Below are positions 1-9,524 of a stretch of DNA of 64,000 nucleotides, piece by piece (the stretch's first letter is position 1; each line of letters begins with the position of its first letter). The notes beneath the pieces are model-generated. The model searched no databases. It saw only the letters and a list, made by a program, of their open reading frames with translations, and had not been told where the DNA came from. Source of the stretch: Opitutales bacterium. Lineage in GTDB: Bacteria > Verrucomicrobiota > Verrucomicrobiia > Opitutales > JAJFLR01. The DNA is taken from assembly GCA_021772565.1 (NCBI GenBank), contig JAJFLR010000115.1, forward strand, positions 1-64,000, written 5' to 3'. The position numbers were made by a program, and so were the translations under genes.

Positions 1-19
1 AATATTCTTCTGAATTTCA

Positions 20-121
20 TTGTAGGGCCTCCGCGACTCGACTGAGCTCGCCGTAGTCTTGCGGAGTGCCTCAAGTTGCTTAGTCTTCATACAAGGCATC
101 GAACAAGTTCGAGCCCTACAA
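20..121. repeat. Dispersed palindromic repeat, copy A (ends ttgtaggg...ccctacaa)
   Basis: Ends are mutually inverted; the sequence matches the reverse complement of 41054-41132 (gcatcgaacaagttcgagccctaca, cggagtgcct). Confidence 0.8.
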
Positions 122-348
122 ATTTAGATTTAAAAACTTGGTATTTATAGATAAGTTGAGCAGTTGCGTTTTTGAGGCGAAAGCCTCTTTGGAGTGCGGC
201 GGCCCTCGACAATAGCTCGGTCCAAGACGAGTCATCACTAACCGGCTACCATTTTTAATGCTGAATTTCTTGCTCTGTTGAGGAGAAATTCTGTGATAAG
301 AACCTAAATGATAACCTGCGGTTTTCAAACTTTCCCTTCCAGTCCCCT

Positions 349-368
349 CCCCGTGGCAAGCCACGGGG
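349..368. repeat. Perfect REP-like hairpin ccccgtggc-aa-gccacgggg
   Basis: 9-bp perfect GC-rich stem in AT-rich intergenic DNA; resembles REP palindromes. Confidence 0.6.
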
Positions 369-456
369 AATTACACGTTAAAATATGAATAACGATTCGT
401 GTAGAATTTTCATACCCATCTGAAGATTAGACACAAATCTAGTTACAAAAAAAAAA

Positions 457-1065
457 TCACTTCGGCTCAAAAAGCTCCATTTGTGGTTTCTTAACTAAAT
501 CGTAAACTTTTAAAATTCTCAAAATTTGCAGCACTTGTGATTTTTGATAATTCCTGTTGGTTTCCACTTTATTGAGAATATCATTGAGCATCGATCGGAA
601 AGAAATAATTCCGTCGATACCACGATCTTTTAACATTTTCATGCTTTCCGAGCGATGCGGTTCGTGTATCGGTAATCCGGGTAAGACCAAAATTTTCAAA
701 ATCTCATGCGACCCATTCACATCATCTTCATCAATCTGAAAAAAATCTTCCACTTTCTTGATAATATTTTTTTCCAAAAAATTAAAAATCTCCGAACTGC
801 TTCTCAACATTGATGGTGTAAATCTCAATGTATGCCATCCTTTGACAACAACAACCGCACGATGAATATATTTCAGTTCATTTGAGAAAAGTAAAAATGC
901 CGGAGTTCGATCAGTATTTTTATATGCCGGATTATAAACCATGAAATCGATATCCTCTTCAGCAAGCTTGCGTCGTGATTGAATCTGGTACTTACGAAGT
1001 TGCCGAACTAAAAAGCCGTGCAACTCAAAATATTCTCTTACTATATTTTCATCAAAGCCTGACAT
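457..1065 (-). CDS. Conserved hypothetical protein (possibly nuclease-fold)
   Basis: 202-aa ORF with good coding character; EEDIDFMVYNP...VVVVKGWHT weakly resembles a PD-(D/E)xK arrangement. Confidence 0.6.
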   Translation of the reverse strand: MSGFDENIVREYFELHGFLVRQLRKYQIQSRRKLAEEDIDFMVYNPAYKNTDRTPAFLLFSNELKYIHRAVVVVKGWHTLRFTPSMLRSSSEIFNFLEKNIIKKVEDFFQIDEDDVNGSHEILKILVLPGLPIHEPHRSESMKMLKDRGIDGIISFRSMLNDILNKVETNRNYQKSQVLQILRILKVYDLVKKPQMELFEPK

Positions 1066-1287
1066 GATGTGGTATTAATTTATTACCATAATTTTAATTA
1101 ACTATAACTGATCTCAGGAGTTATAGCAATTCACAAAAATTTTGACCGAAAATAATAATGGATCACAGTATCCAGCTGTTGCAGCCATGAAATATTTTTT
1201 TGTTTAATGAAATTATAATTGGCTATCACCATAAGTCTGGGAAAATCGAAAACGTCCATTTTATTTGATGTGACCAAAATTGTAGTG

Positions 1288-1947
1288 TCAAGGTATAGTG
1301 GGGTTTATAATAGGCGTATCAGGAATTGTACCAAGATTGGCTACGCTGGCCTCAATTATCTGACGACATTCATGAGATAAATTAGAAAGGTCTCCTCCCT
1401 CAAAATAACAAAGTGTTCGTGCGATAGTTGCCGGATTAGTTTGCGGATGAATTGCTTTTAATGCGCCTATTCCATCTTCAAGCAAAATACCATGACTTAG
1501 AAGTGCCGCGATATCGATATAGTCTTTTGCTTCAATACGATTAAATAACGCGGTAAGTTTTGTGGCAAATAAATCATGTAAAGAGGCTATTTTTATCCGA
1601 TTTGCTGCTTGATCAGGAAATTGGATTTGGCCAAATTTGATTCCACCGAAAAAAGAAAGTTTCACAGTAGTAGACATATTAGTATCTTGAACTAAAACTG
1701 TATACGTATTTAACTCTTGCTGAATAATGCGAAGATTTGCTTGATCCATAAATGACCAAGAACTATGAATTTTTTCCTGTGTTACTGAGGCTGAACTGAA
1801 AAAATCAAAATCAATCGAGCGTCGATGTCCAAGACGCAAAGCAAGTGCGGTGCCGCCGTATAGTACAAAATCTTTGAAATTAGCTTCTGAAAATTTATTC
1901 CAAAGATATTGCTGAGATTCAGCTAGAATTTCTAAATGGCAGTGCAT
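1288..1947 (-). CDS. Nucleotidyltransferase, AbiEii/AbiGii toxin-like
   Basis: GGTALALRLGHRRSIDFDFF nucleotidyltransferase motif and KDYIDI, typical of AbiEii. Confidence 0.75.
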   Translation of the reverse strand: MHCHLEILAESQQYLWNKFSEANFKDFVLYGGTALALRLGHRRSIDFDFFSSASVTQEKIHSSWSFMDQANLRIIQQELNTYTVLVQDTNMSTTVKLSFFGGIKFGQIQFPDQAANRIKIASLHDLFATKLTALFNRIEAKDYIDIAALLSHGILLEDGIGALKAIHPQTNPATIARTLCYFEGGDLSNLSHECRQIIEASVANLGTIPDTPIINPTIP

Positions 1948-2221
1948 GGTATTCTAAATTTGGAATTCTTGTTGGCTTAGGTAAATTTTTGAGTTTCAGT
2001 CGCAATTGCCATAAACGCTGACTTTGAGGAGTCAATGCACCTACCGGTGCGTTATTAAAGACATCTATTAATCGAGGAGCACTAATAGATTTTTCCATAA
2101 AACAAATATCATCCCAGTCTCCGATATCCATGATTCGCAATATTGCCTGATCACTTTCCAATGGTGGTGGTTCTCTATCCCAAAACAACGACGCTAATCT
2201 GTCATTTATATTATTACTCAT
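1919..2221 (-). CDS. Small protein upstream of and overlapping the AbiEii-like gene; putative antitoxin partner
   Basis: 100-aa ORF overlapping the downstream toxin-like ORF by 29 bp, same strand. Confidence 0.55.
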   Translation of the reverse strand: MSNNINDRLASLFWDREPPPLESDQAILRIMDIGDWDDICFMEKSISAPRLIDVFNNAPVGALTPQSQRLWQLRLKLKNLPKPTRIPNLEYHALPFRNSS

Positions 2222-2351
2222 ATTCTAAATCTAATGTTTTCCACATTAATATAAATTAATAATAGGGCATATTTTATAATAAATCAATTTTCTTTCAGTA
2301 TAATTAAACGTTATGTATTTCAAGATTTGCATAAATAATATTGGGCGTGAA

Positions 2352-3431
2352 TTAAATAACCTCTTGCCAAAGTTTTCTAACTAAGTCCATATCAACATTC
2401 TCAATAGTTACCGCTTTGCCAATTTTATCCATGACGACAAATCGCAGTTTTCCCTGCCTTACTTTTTTGTCGCGTAACATCGCTTCGATTAATTTTTCGA
2501 GATCAAGTGAATTTTTTAATTTAACAGGCAGTGAATAACGCTTAACTAAATTTATTACACGCTCAACATCTAGATTTGAAATATTTCCCAACGTCTCTGA
2601 CAATCGTGCAGCTAAAACTAATCCGACTGCAACAGCTTCACCGTGCAGATACTCCCCATACTCTGTCACTGCTTCAATGGCATGAGCAAATGTATGACCC
2701 AGGTTAAGTAAAGCACGACCGCCAGATCCGGCCAATTCTTTTTCATCGGCTTTAACAATGTTAGCCTTAATCTCACAACAAGTTTCTATAACATTTGGTA
2801 ATGCAGAACTATCATGTACGAGTAATTCAGATTTTTCTAAAAGATTGAATAAATTTTCATCATCCAACATTCCATATTTAATAATTTCTGACATCCCGGC
2901 ATTGAATTCATTTGCTGGCAGTGTTTTTAAATTTTCAGTCTCAATATAGACTGCTTTCGGTTGATAAAATGAACCGACTAAATTTTTTCCTGAAACCAAG
3001 TTAATACCCGTCTTCCCACCAACAGAACTATCAACCATAGCAAGAAGGCTAGTTGGGATTTGATAAAAATCAATGCCCCGTAAATATGTAGCCGCAGCAA
3101 AGCCACCTAGGTCGCCAATAACACCACCACCCATGACAATTAAAGCGCCAGTTCGATCAATTTTGTTTTCAGCTAAAAAATTATAAACCTTACCAAGACT
3201 TTCTAACGACTTTGTCGACTCGCCCGCCAGCAGTTTGAGAATCGGTAAATTTGAAAAAGTTTTTTCTATAAATTCTGCCTGTGAGTGATAAACATTTTCG
3301 TCAGTTAAAATAGCAACTGGTTGAGAATTTTTTTTAAGGATGTTTATTTCTTGTAGAATAACCTCACTCAAATCTCTACCAATATGTATTGGATAACTTC
3401 TCTCGCCTAGTTCTACTTGCAATGTTTTCAC
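2352..3431 (-). CDS. aroB: 3-dehydroquinate synthase
   Basis: GGGVIGDLGGFAAATYLRGIDFYQIPTSLLAMVDSSVGGKTGIN, NLGHTFAHAIE. Confidence 0.97.
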   Translation of the reverse strand: MKTLQVELGERSYPIHIGRDLSEVILQEINILKKNSQPVAILTDENVYHSQAEFIEKTFSNLPILKLLAGESTKSLESLGKVYNFLAENKIDRTGALIVMGGGVIGDLGGFAAATYLRGIDFYQIPTSLLAMVDSSVGGKTGINLVSGKNLVGSFYQPKAVYIETENLKTLPANEFNAGMSEIIKYGMLDDENLFNLLEKSELLVHDSSALPNVIETCCEIKANIVKADEKELAGSGGRALLNLGHTFAHAIEAVTEYGEYLHGEAVAVGLVLAARLSETLGNISNLDVERVINLVKRYSLPVKLKNSLDLEKLIEAMLRDKKVRQGKLRFVVMDKIGKAVTIENVDMDLVRKLWQEVI

Positions 3432-4352
3432 TTACACTTCCAAACCAAATACAGCGTTGACATAATTGTCGACTGAAAAAGGCTGTAAGTCTTCGGCTTT
3501 TTCACCAAGACCAACAAAATAGATCGGTATTTTCAATTCTCGATAAATACCGACAAGTGATCCACCGCGACTTGTACCATCCAGTTTTGTGATAATTAAA
3601 CCGGTAATATCAAATTCCTGATTAAAAATCCTGGCCTGCTCAATAGAATTAGATCCGATACTTCCGTCCAAGACCAGCCATCTGTGTTGAGGTGCAGTCT
3701 CATCATTTTTCTGAAGCACACGTCGAATTTTTTTTAATTCCTGCATCAAATTAGATTTATTATGAAGACGACCTGCAGTATCTAAAATTAAAATATCTTT
3801 TTTCCTACTGACAGCAGCTTGATAGGCATCAAATGAAACAGAGGCTGAATCAGCACCATGTTGACTAGAAATTAAGTCGATCTCCAGTCTTTCTGCCCAA
3901 GTTTTTATTTGCTCGTTTGCCGCAGCCCGAAAAGTGTCACAAGCACCCAAAATTGGTTTGTGTCCATCTTCTTTAAATTGATAAGCTAATTTTGCAGTCG
4001 TTGTAGTTTTGCCGGATCCATTTACACCGACCAAGCAAATGACTTCGGGTTTATTGACGCCAACTTTTAGTTCACCTTCAGAGCCTTGCAGAATTCTTTT
4101 TAATATTGAAGCACCAATAGTTGCAGCATCCTGACCACGTAATTCCTTTTCTTTTTTATATGCAGCTTGTATTTCTTCAATTATTTCAGTAGTGGTTTCA
4201 GTACCAAAGTCAGCACCATAGAGTGCTTCTTCCAAGGAATCGATAGACCCAGCATCAAGTTTTTTTCCAGAAAAAATCCCACCCACAGAACTAAAAAGCG
4301 AACTGGTAGTTCTGGAAAGTCCTTCTTTAAATTTTTTAAATAAGCCGAGCAC
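3432..4352 (-). CDS. ftsY: Signal recognition particle receptor FtsY
   Basis: GVNGSGKTTTTAKLA, DTFRAAANEQ, DTAGRLHNKSNLMQEL, TKLDGTSRGG. Confidence 0.97.
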   Translation of the reverse strand: MLGLFKKFKEGLSRTTSSLFSSVGGIFSGKKLDAGSIDSLEEALYGADFGTETTTEIIEEIQAAYKKEKELRGQDAATIGASILKRILQGSEGELKVGVNKPEVICLVGVNGSGKTTTTAKLAYQFKEDGHKPILGACDTFRAAANEQIKTWAERLEIDLISSQHGADSASVSFDAYQAAVSRKKDILILDTAGRLHNKSNLMQELKKIRRVLQKNDETAPQHRWLVLDGSIGSNSIEQARIFNQEFDITGLIITKLDGTSRGGSLVGIYRELKIPIYFVGLGEKAEDLQPFSVDNYVNAVFGLEV

Positions 4353-4403
4353 GAATTTTTAAATTTATTTTTTAGTATTTCTGAAAAATCGTAAAAAATA
4401 TTA

Positions 4404-4440
4404 TTAGCCGCGGATGAAACACAGAATAATCTGTGGCTAA
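4404..4440. repeat. Small palindrome (ttagcc...acaga...tctgt...ggctaa) resembling the 8550-8705 repeat family
   Basis: Inverted ends; shares gatgaaacacag and atctgtggc text with 8550-8705. Confidence 0.5.
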
Positions 4441-4446
4441 AAGAAA

Positions 4447-4740
4447 CTAAACTTTTTTCATCTGAATGATAAAGTCGATAAAGTCTTCATGATATTTAGT
4501 TAGCCATTCATCACGAGCTTCATCCCAGGTCATCTTCCTACCCTTTTCCCCTTCAATCCATTTATGTTTTCTGACTTCATCTTTAATCAGATATGTAATT
4601 GTATAGTAAGGATCACTTCTGGCCTGAGGTGGTACAGGAACGTAATCTTCCTTATCCAAAACTTTCTGAATCTGTTTCTTATAATTTTGAAAAAGCAATT
4701 CCGCATTTTCCTCATAATTGTTATATGCAATAAAATTCAT
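4447..4740 (-). CDS. Hypothetical protein
   Basis: 97-aa ORF, charged and Tyr-rich with coherent composition, downstream of nusB on the same strand. Confidence 0.6.
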   Translation of the reverse strand: MNFIAYNNYEENAELLFQNYKKQIQKVLDKEDYVPVPPQARSDPYYTITYLIKDEVRKHKWIEGEKGRKMTWDEARDEWLTKYHEDFIDFIIQMKKV

Positions 4741-4840
4741 AATATTTAATTTTAAAAATGTTAATGGTTATTTTTGCACAGAACTATTATTTTTTTTTAC
4801 ACTGAGCAATACTCGAGTTATCGGGATGTTTGATTTCCGG

Positions 4841-5272
4841 TCAAACAGAAGGTTCCCTGAATGGACGTTTTAGCTGTTTTTTTATATTGTCGAGAATTCC
4901 ATTTATAAAACGTTTTGATTCCAATCCTGAGTATAATTTACCCATATCAATTGCTTCATTTATTGTCACCACCGGCGGAATGTCCGGGCGATAAAGTAGT
5001 TCGTAAATAGCTAATCTCAAAATGGCTAAATCGACTTTAGCAATCCGTTTGAAGTTCCAATTTTGAGCGTTATCATTTATATTTGAATCGAGCACCTCAC
5101 CCTTTTTAATGACTCCATAAATAAGTTCTTCTGCAAAATTATAATAATCTCTGGGATTTTCTTGTGCTTTAAAAAAAAGCCTTACATCAGTATCTAAATC
5201 ACCGGATGGATTAATTTCCCATGAATAGAGAAATTGCATCGCCGCAATTCTATTATCTCGTCGCGTGCTCAT
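4841..5272 (-). CDS. nusB: Transcription antitermination factor NusB
   Basis: RRDNRIAAMQFLYSWE; KVDLAILRLAIYELLYRPDIPPVVTINEAIDMGKLY; FINGILDNI. Confidence 0.93.
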   Translation of the reverse strand: MSTRRDNRIAAMQFLYSWEINPSGDLDTDVRLFFKAQENPRDYYNFAEELIYGVIKKGEVLDSNINDNAQNWNFKRIAKVDLAILRLAIYELLYRPDIPPVVTINEAIDMGKLYSGLESKRFINGILDNIKKQLKRPFREPSV

Positions 5273-5286
5273 AAATAATTAAAAAT

Positions 5287-5838
5287 TTAATTTTTCTCAA
5301 AATCAAAGAACTCAGCATGATCACTAGCTTCCAGATCATCGTCCTCAATACCATCTTCATAAATTCGATCAGTCAATGCATCATCAACAGCGCACATTTC
5401 TAAAGCTGCCTCAGCAAATTCTTTGCCGCGATTAATTCGTCCCATACAACGATCTTCGGCCTGACGAATATTTTCGACAGTTATAATACCATTAATTATC
5501 GGTGTTTCCTGTCGTATTGAAACTTGTTGTAATGTCTGATTTGCGCTGAATGAAATTATTTCGTGATGTTTGGTGTCACCGGCAATAATTACACCGAGGC
5601 AAATAATACAATCAAACTCGTCAGTTTCAGCAACCATGGATGCTGTATAGGGAATTTCATTTGAACCGGGAACACGAAAAATTTCGATCATTTCGTCTTT
5701 CAAACCGGATTTCATTAAAGTTTTAACGGTATTTTCAATTAACTGCTCAACAAATTTTTTGTTATATCGGGCAGCAATAATTGCAATGCTGCTATCTACG
5801 GCACTGTTCTTTATTTTTTCTGGTTTATCCTTGCTCAC
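5287..5838 (-). CDS. ribH: 6,7-dimethyl-8-ribityllumazine synthase
   Basis: IIAARYNKKFVEQL, VPGSNEIPYTA, CLGVIIAGDTKHHEII, RGKEFAEAALEM. Confidence 0.93.
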   Translation of the reverse strand: MSKDKPEKIKNSAVDSSIAIIAARYNKKFVEQLIENTVKTLMKSGLKDEMIEIFRVPGSNEIPYTASMVAETDEFDCIICLGVIIAGDTKHHEIISFSANQTLQQVSIRQETPIINGIITVENIRQAEDRCMGRINRGKEFAEAALEMCAVDDALTDRIYEDGIEDDDLEASDHAEFFDFEKN

Positions 5839-5895
5839 AATTTTTTTATTTCCCTAGCCAATTAACAGCTTAAGTTTAAGTTCTAATAATAGAAT

Positions 5896-6909
5896 ATGGA
5901 TATTGAAGTAAATAATCTAACAAACAAGATAAAAACAGAAGCACTCAACCTCGGATTTTCAGTTTTTGGGGTTACATGTGTACCGGTAGACCTTCGAAAA
6001 GACTATTATCTCAAATGGCTAAAAGAGGGACAACTAGGCACGATGGAATGGATGAACAATAATAATGAACGCCGACTCGATCCATTAAAAATTTTACCGG
6101 AGGCGAATAGTATTATTTGTCTCGGATTTAATTATTATCAGCCCGAGCCTGAAAGAAGAGGTCGAATCGCCAAATATGCACTCGGACTTGATTATCATAA
6201 TATAATGATTAAAAAGCTAAAACAGCTTTGTAAAATATTACGAGACAATGGCGGAATAAACAAACCTTACGTTGATACAGGACCCGTTCTGGAAAAGCCG
6301 GTAAGTGTACAGGCCGGCCTAGGTTGGCAGTCTAAAAGCACAATCGTAATCAACAAAAATTTCGGCACTTGGTTACTGCTTGGGGAAATTTTGACATCAC
6401 TCAAATTATCACCCGATATTGCAGATTCTGATCATTGTGGAAAATGTACGGCCTGTATCGATGTCTGCCCGACCAAAGCGATTACTGCGCCTTACCAACT
6501 CGACGCTCGCCGATGCATTGCCTATTTAACTATTGAGCACAAAGGATCGATTCCAGAAGAATTCAGAAAACTGATCGGCGATCATTTATTTGGCTGCGAT
6601 GATTGTCTGGATATTTGTCCATGGAACAAGTGGGCAAAAAAGACTGATGAAGAAAAATGCAAAGCCAGAGAATATCCGGATTTAACAGCTATGTTAAAGT
6701 GGAATGAAGAAGATTTTAAAATTAATTTCAAGAAAACGCCTATTTATCGTTTAGGGTTAGAACGATTGCAGAGAAATATTTGCGTTGTTTTGGGAAATAT
6801 TGGTGAACGTGAGGATTTCAATTCACTAGAAAATTTAAAAGGAAATTGTAGCAGTATGGTCAGTGAACATGCAGATTGGGCTATTAGTCAGATTAAAAAT
6901 CGTAACTAA
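5896..6909 (+). CDS. queG: Epoxyqueuosine reductase
   Basis: YVDTGPVLEKPVSVQAGLGWQSKST; two 4Fe-4S motifs, CGKCTACIDVCPTKAI and CDDCLDICPWN. Confidence 0.95.
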   Translation: MDIEVNNLTNKIKTEALNLGFSVFGVTCVPVDLRKDYYLKWLKEGQLGTMEWMNNNNERRLDPLKILPEANSIICLGFNYYQPEPERRGRIAKYALGLDYHNIMIKKLKQLCKILRDNGGINKPYVDTGPVLEKPVSVQAGLGWQSKSTIVINKNFGTWLLLGEILTSLKLSPDIADSDHCGKCTACIDVCPTKAITAPYQLDARRCIAYLTIEHKGSIPEEFRKLIGDHLFGCDDCLDICPWNKWAKKTDEEKCKAREYPDLTAMLKWNEEDFKINFKKTPIYRLGLERLQRNICVVLGNIGEREDFNSLENLKGNCSSMVSEHADWAISQIKNRN

Positions 6910-6998
6910 ATTATGTAATATTAATTTTATAGTTAAAATTTACATTCAAAAATAAAAAACAGTTGCCTGTGACGTATAATTTATTTTAAATATACGTC

Positions 6999-7247
6999 AT
7001 GCAAACTAAATTAACACTCAGATTAGACGATTCTCTAGTAAAACTAGCAAAAGAACAGGCAAGTAAAAGAGGGAAATCTGTGTCTAAAATGGTTGCAGAT
7101 TATTTTGCCAGCTTTGAAAGTTCCACAAAAAAAACTGACTTCAAAAATAGTTTAACTCCAGTAACAAAATCATTAATTGGTATAGCAAAAGGAGCAGATT
7201 TGGATGAACAAAGTTACAAAGACTATTTGACTGATAAATATAAATGA
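6999..7247 (+). CDS. Ribbon-helix-helix-like antitoxin (DUF6364-like)
   Basis: KLTLRLDDSLVKLAKEQASKRGKSVSKMVADYF; overlaps the downstream PIN gene by 4 bp. Confidence 0.8.
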   Translation: MQTKLTLRLDDSLVKLAKEQASKRGKSVSKMVADYFASFESSTKKTDFKNSLTPVTKSLIGIAKGADLDEQSYKDYLTDKYK

Positions 7248-7654
7248 AACTACTTTTTGACACAAATGTAATATTAGACGTAGTTTTGGATAGAGAACCC
7301 TATGTCAGAGATTCTGCATTTCTGTTAGATCTAGTCTCAATAGGAAAGGTTCAAGGCCTAATATCTGCGATTTCTATTACTACGATTTACTACATAATAA
7401 CTAAAAATAATAGTAAGAGAGTGGCTACCAATACTGTCAAAAAATTGATTCAATTATTTGAAATAGCAAAGGTTGATAGATTAATTATTGAAAAAGCATT
7501 CTTACTTAAATTTAAAGATTTTGAAGATGCCGTAATTCACGAATCTGCATATGAATGTAATGCGGAAGCAATTGTTACAAGAAATCAAAAAGATTTTAAA
7601 GCATCGAAGTTAAGAATTTATGATCCGAAAGAATTATTAAAATTACTTAAATGA
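7244..7654 (+). CDS. PIN-domain toxin (VapC-like)
   Basis: MKLLFDTNVILDVVLDREPY...DFEDAVIHESA...IVTRNQKDF. Confidence 0.88.
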   Translation: MKLLFDTNVILDVVLDREPYVRDSAFLLDLVSIGKVQGLISAISITTIYYIITKNNSKRVATNTVKKLIQLFEIAKVDRLIIEKAFLLKFKDFEDAVIHESAYECNAEAIVTRNQKDFKASKLRIYDPKELLKLLK

Positions 7655-7729
7655 TAAATTTGAATAATTTGAATAAAATTTTGACTAACATGTCCAAGTA
7701 ATTGTTATAATATTTTTGATAATTTCAAA

Positions 7730-8482
7730 ATGTTTAGTTTATCCAAAATATTAGAAGCAATAGGTAGCAGTGTCCTCCTTTTTCTGCGGTCATTTACTTA
7801 CCTGCCATCAATAACAAGACAATTTCCACGATTCATGGATCAGTGTTACATTATGGGGTATACGACATTACCGTTAGTGGCAATTCTAAGTTTTTTTATT
7901 GGATCAGTATTGGCTCTGCAAATTGGCTACAGTTTTCAAGGAGTCAGTTTTAATCAATATATTGGCAGTATAGTCGGATTAGCAATGGTTCGTGAGATGG
8001 GCCCGGTAATGACATCAATAATGGTTGCAGGGAGAATAGGTTCGGCAATCACAGCAGAACTGGCATCAATGAAAGTTTACAATGAAGTCGATGCTTTAAA
8101 AACAATGAATATCCCACCAGAACGAATTTTGGTACTCCCCCGTTTGTTGGCAATAATTTTGGTCATGCCGGTATTGGCAATTACCGCAATAACAGTTGGT
8201 TGGCTCGGAGGTGCACTGGTCGCTCAAAATGTTAGTTTTATAGATTTGGACCATGAGATTTATTTTAGAGTCTTAAAAAAGTTTGTTACAATAGATGCAA
8301 TAATGGATGGTTTATGCAAAGCCGAAATATTTGGTATCGCTGTAGTAACGGTTTGTTGCAATATAGGATTACGAACACATGGGGGTCCGAGAGAAATTGG
8401 TAATGCAGTGACTAAAGGCGTCGTAACTTCTATTATATTAATCCTGTTTCTTAATTATTTTATCACTAAAGCACTGCTATAA
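7730..8482 (+). CDS. mlaE: MlaE/YrbE-type ABC transporter permease
   Basis: LAMVREMGPVMTSIMVAGRIGSAITAELASMKVYNEVDAL is diagnostic of MlaE. Confidence 0.93.
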   Translation: MFSLSKILEAIGSSVLLFLRSFTYLPSITRQFPRFMDQCYIMGYTTLPLVAILSFFIGSVLALQIGYSFQGVSFNQYIGSIVGLAMVREMGPVMTSIMVAGRIGSAITAELASMKVYNEVDALKTMNIPPERILVLPRLLAIILVMPVLAITAITVGWLGGALVAQNVSFIDLDHEIYFRVLKKFVTIDAIMDGLCKAEIFGIAVVTVCCNIGLRTHGGPREIGNAVTKGVVTSIILILFLNYFITKALL

Positions 8483-8549
8483 TTTAAATAAGTTTTTGAC
8501 TACAGACTGATATAGAAAAAGTAATTTTAATTTTAAATCAATATACATA

Positions 8550-8705
8550 GGCCACAGATTAAACACAGATAAAACACGGATTAATTACAGATCAAATTAA
8601 GTATCTTGATCACGAGAATAAAACAAAAAATATCATTATAATAGGACTTTTAATATTTAATAAATTAATTAAAATCTGTGTTCAATCCGTGTTTCATCTG
8701 TGGCC
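8550..8705. repeat. Long imperfect inverted repeat (ggccacagattaaacacagataaaacacggatt ... aatctgtgttcaatccgtgtttcatctgtggcc)
   Basis: Arms 8550-8582 and 8672-8705 are inverted copies. Confidence 0.8.
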
Positions 8706-8735
8706 AAAATTTATAAAAATAATTTATATCTGATA

Positions 8736-9524
8736 ATGACTAATAACAGAAATATCGGACAGGCAATATCAGTTAATGTTGTCGATCTATCAAAAAGTTT
8801 TGGCTCAGAAAAAGTTTTAAAGAATATAAACTTTAATGTAACACCAGGCGAAATTTTTGTAATTATGGGGCCAAGTGGAGCGGGTAAAAGTATCATGCTA
8901 AAACATATTATCGGGTTACTTAGACCTGATACCGGTAAAGTATTACTGAATGAGATGGATGTTATTGAAAGAAAAACTGTCGAACAAAATGTAATAGCCA
9001 TGGTATTCCAGGAAGGAGCGTTATTTAACTCATTGAATGTATTCGATAATCTAGCTTTATATCTACGTGAACACCGCAGGTATAATAAAAATAATATTCG
9101 AACTAAAGTTACTCACGCACTGGAAATGTTATCACTTGGTAATGCGATAGATAAATTTCCACCCGAACTTTCAGGTGGTATGAGAAAAAGAGTGGCGATT
9201 GCCCGGGCGCTGGTAATGGAACCTCAATTATTATTGTATGATGAACCAACATCAGAATTGGATCCTACAATGGGCGCAACAATCAGCGAAATTATTGCAA
9301 CTGTTAGAAATGAAACACAAGTCACAAGTATCGTGGTATCTCATGATCGTGATCTTGCATTGACTATTTCCGATCGTGTTGCCTTGATGATGGCTGGTGA
9401 AATTATTGAAATTAACACACCGGAAAATTTGACAAAATCAAAAGACCCACGAGTTCAATCATTTCTGAATCCAAAAATTAATATAGATCAACCACGTTTT
9501 AGACAGAAGGAGGAAAACAAATGA
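8736..9524 (+). CDS. mlaF: ABC transporter ATP-binding protein, MlaF-like
   Basis: Walker A GPSGAGKS, LSGGMRKRVAIARAL, LLYDEPTSELDP. The GTG start in the track (8700) lies in the right repeat arm; ATG at 8736 (MTNNRN) is preferred. Confidence 0.92.
   Translation: MTNNRNIGQAISVNVVDLSKSFGSEKVLKNINFNVTPGEIFVIMGPSGAGKSIMLKHIIGLLRPDTGKVLLNEMDVIERKTVEQNVIAMVFQEGALFNSLNVFDNLALYLREHRRYNKNNIRTKVTHALEMLSLGNAIDKFPPELSGGMRKRVAIARALVMEPQLLLYDEPTSELDPTMGATISEIIATVRNETQVTSIVVSHDRDLALTISDRVALMMAGEIIEINTPENLTKSKDPRVQSFLNPKINIDQPRFRQKEENK

Noticed and set aside
116-364. 82-aa minus-strand ORF at the left edge
   Set aside because: Runs through palindromic/repetitive sequence, with low-complexity composition and no recognisable domain.
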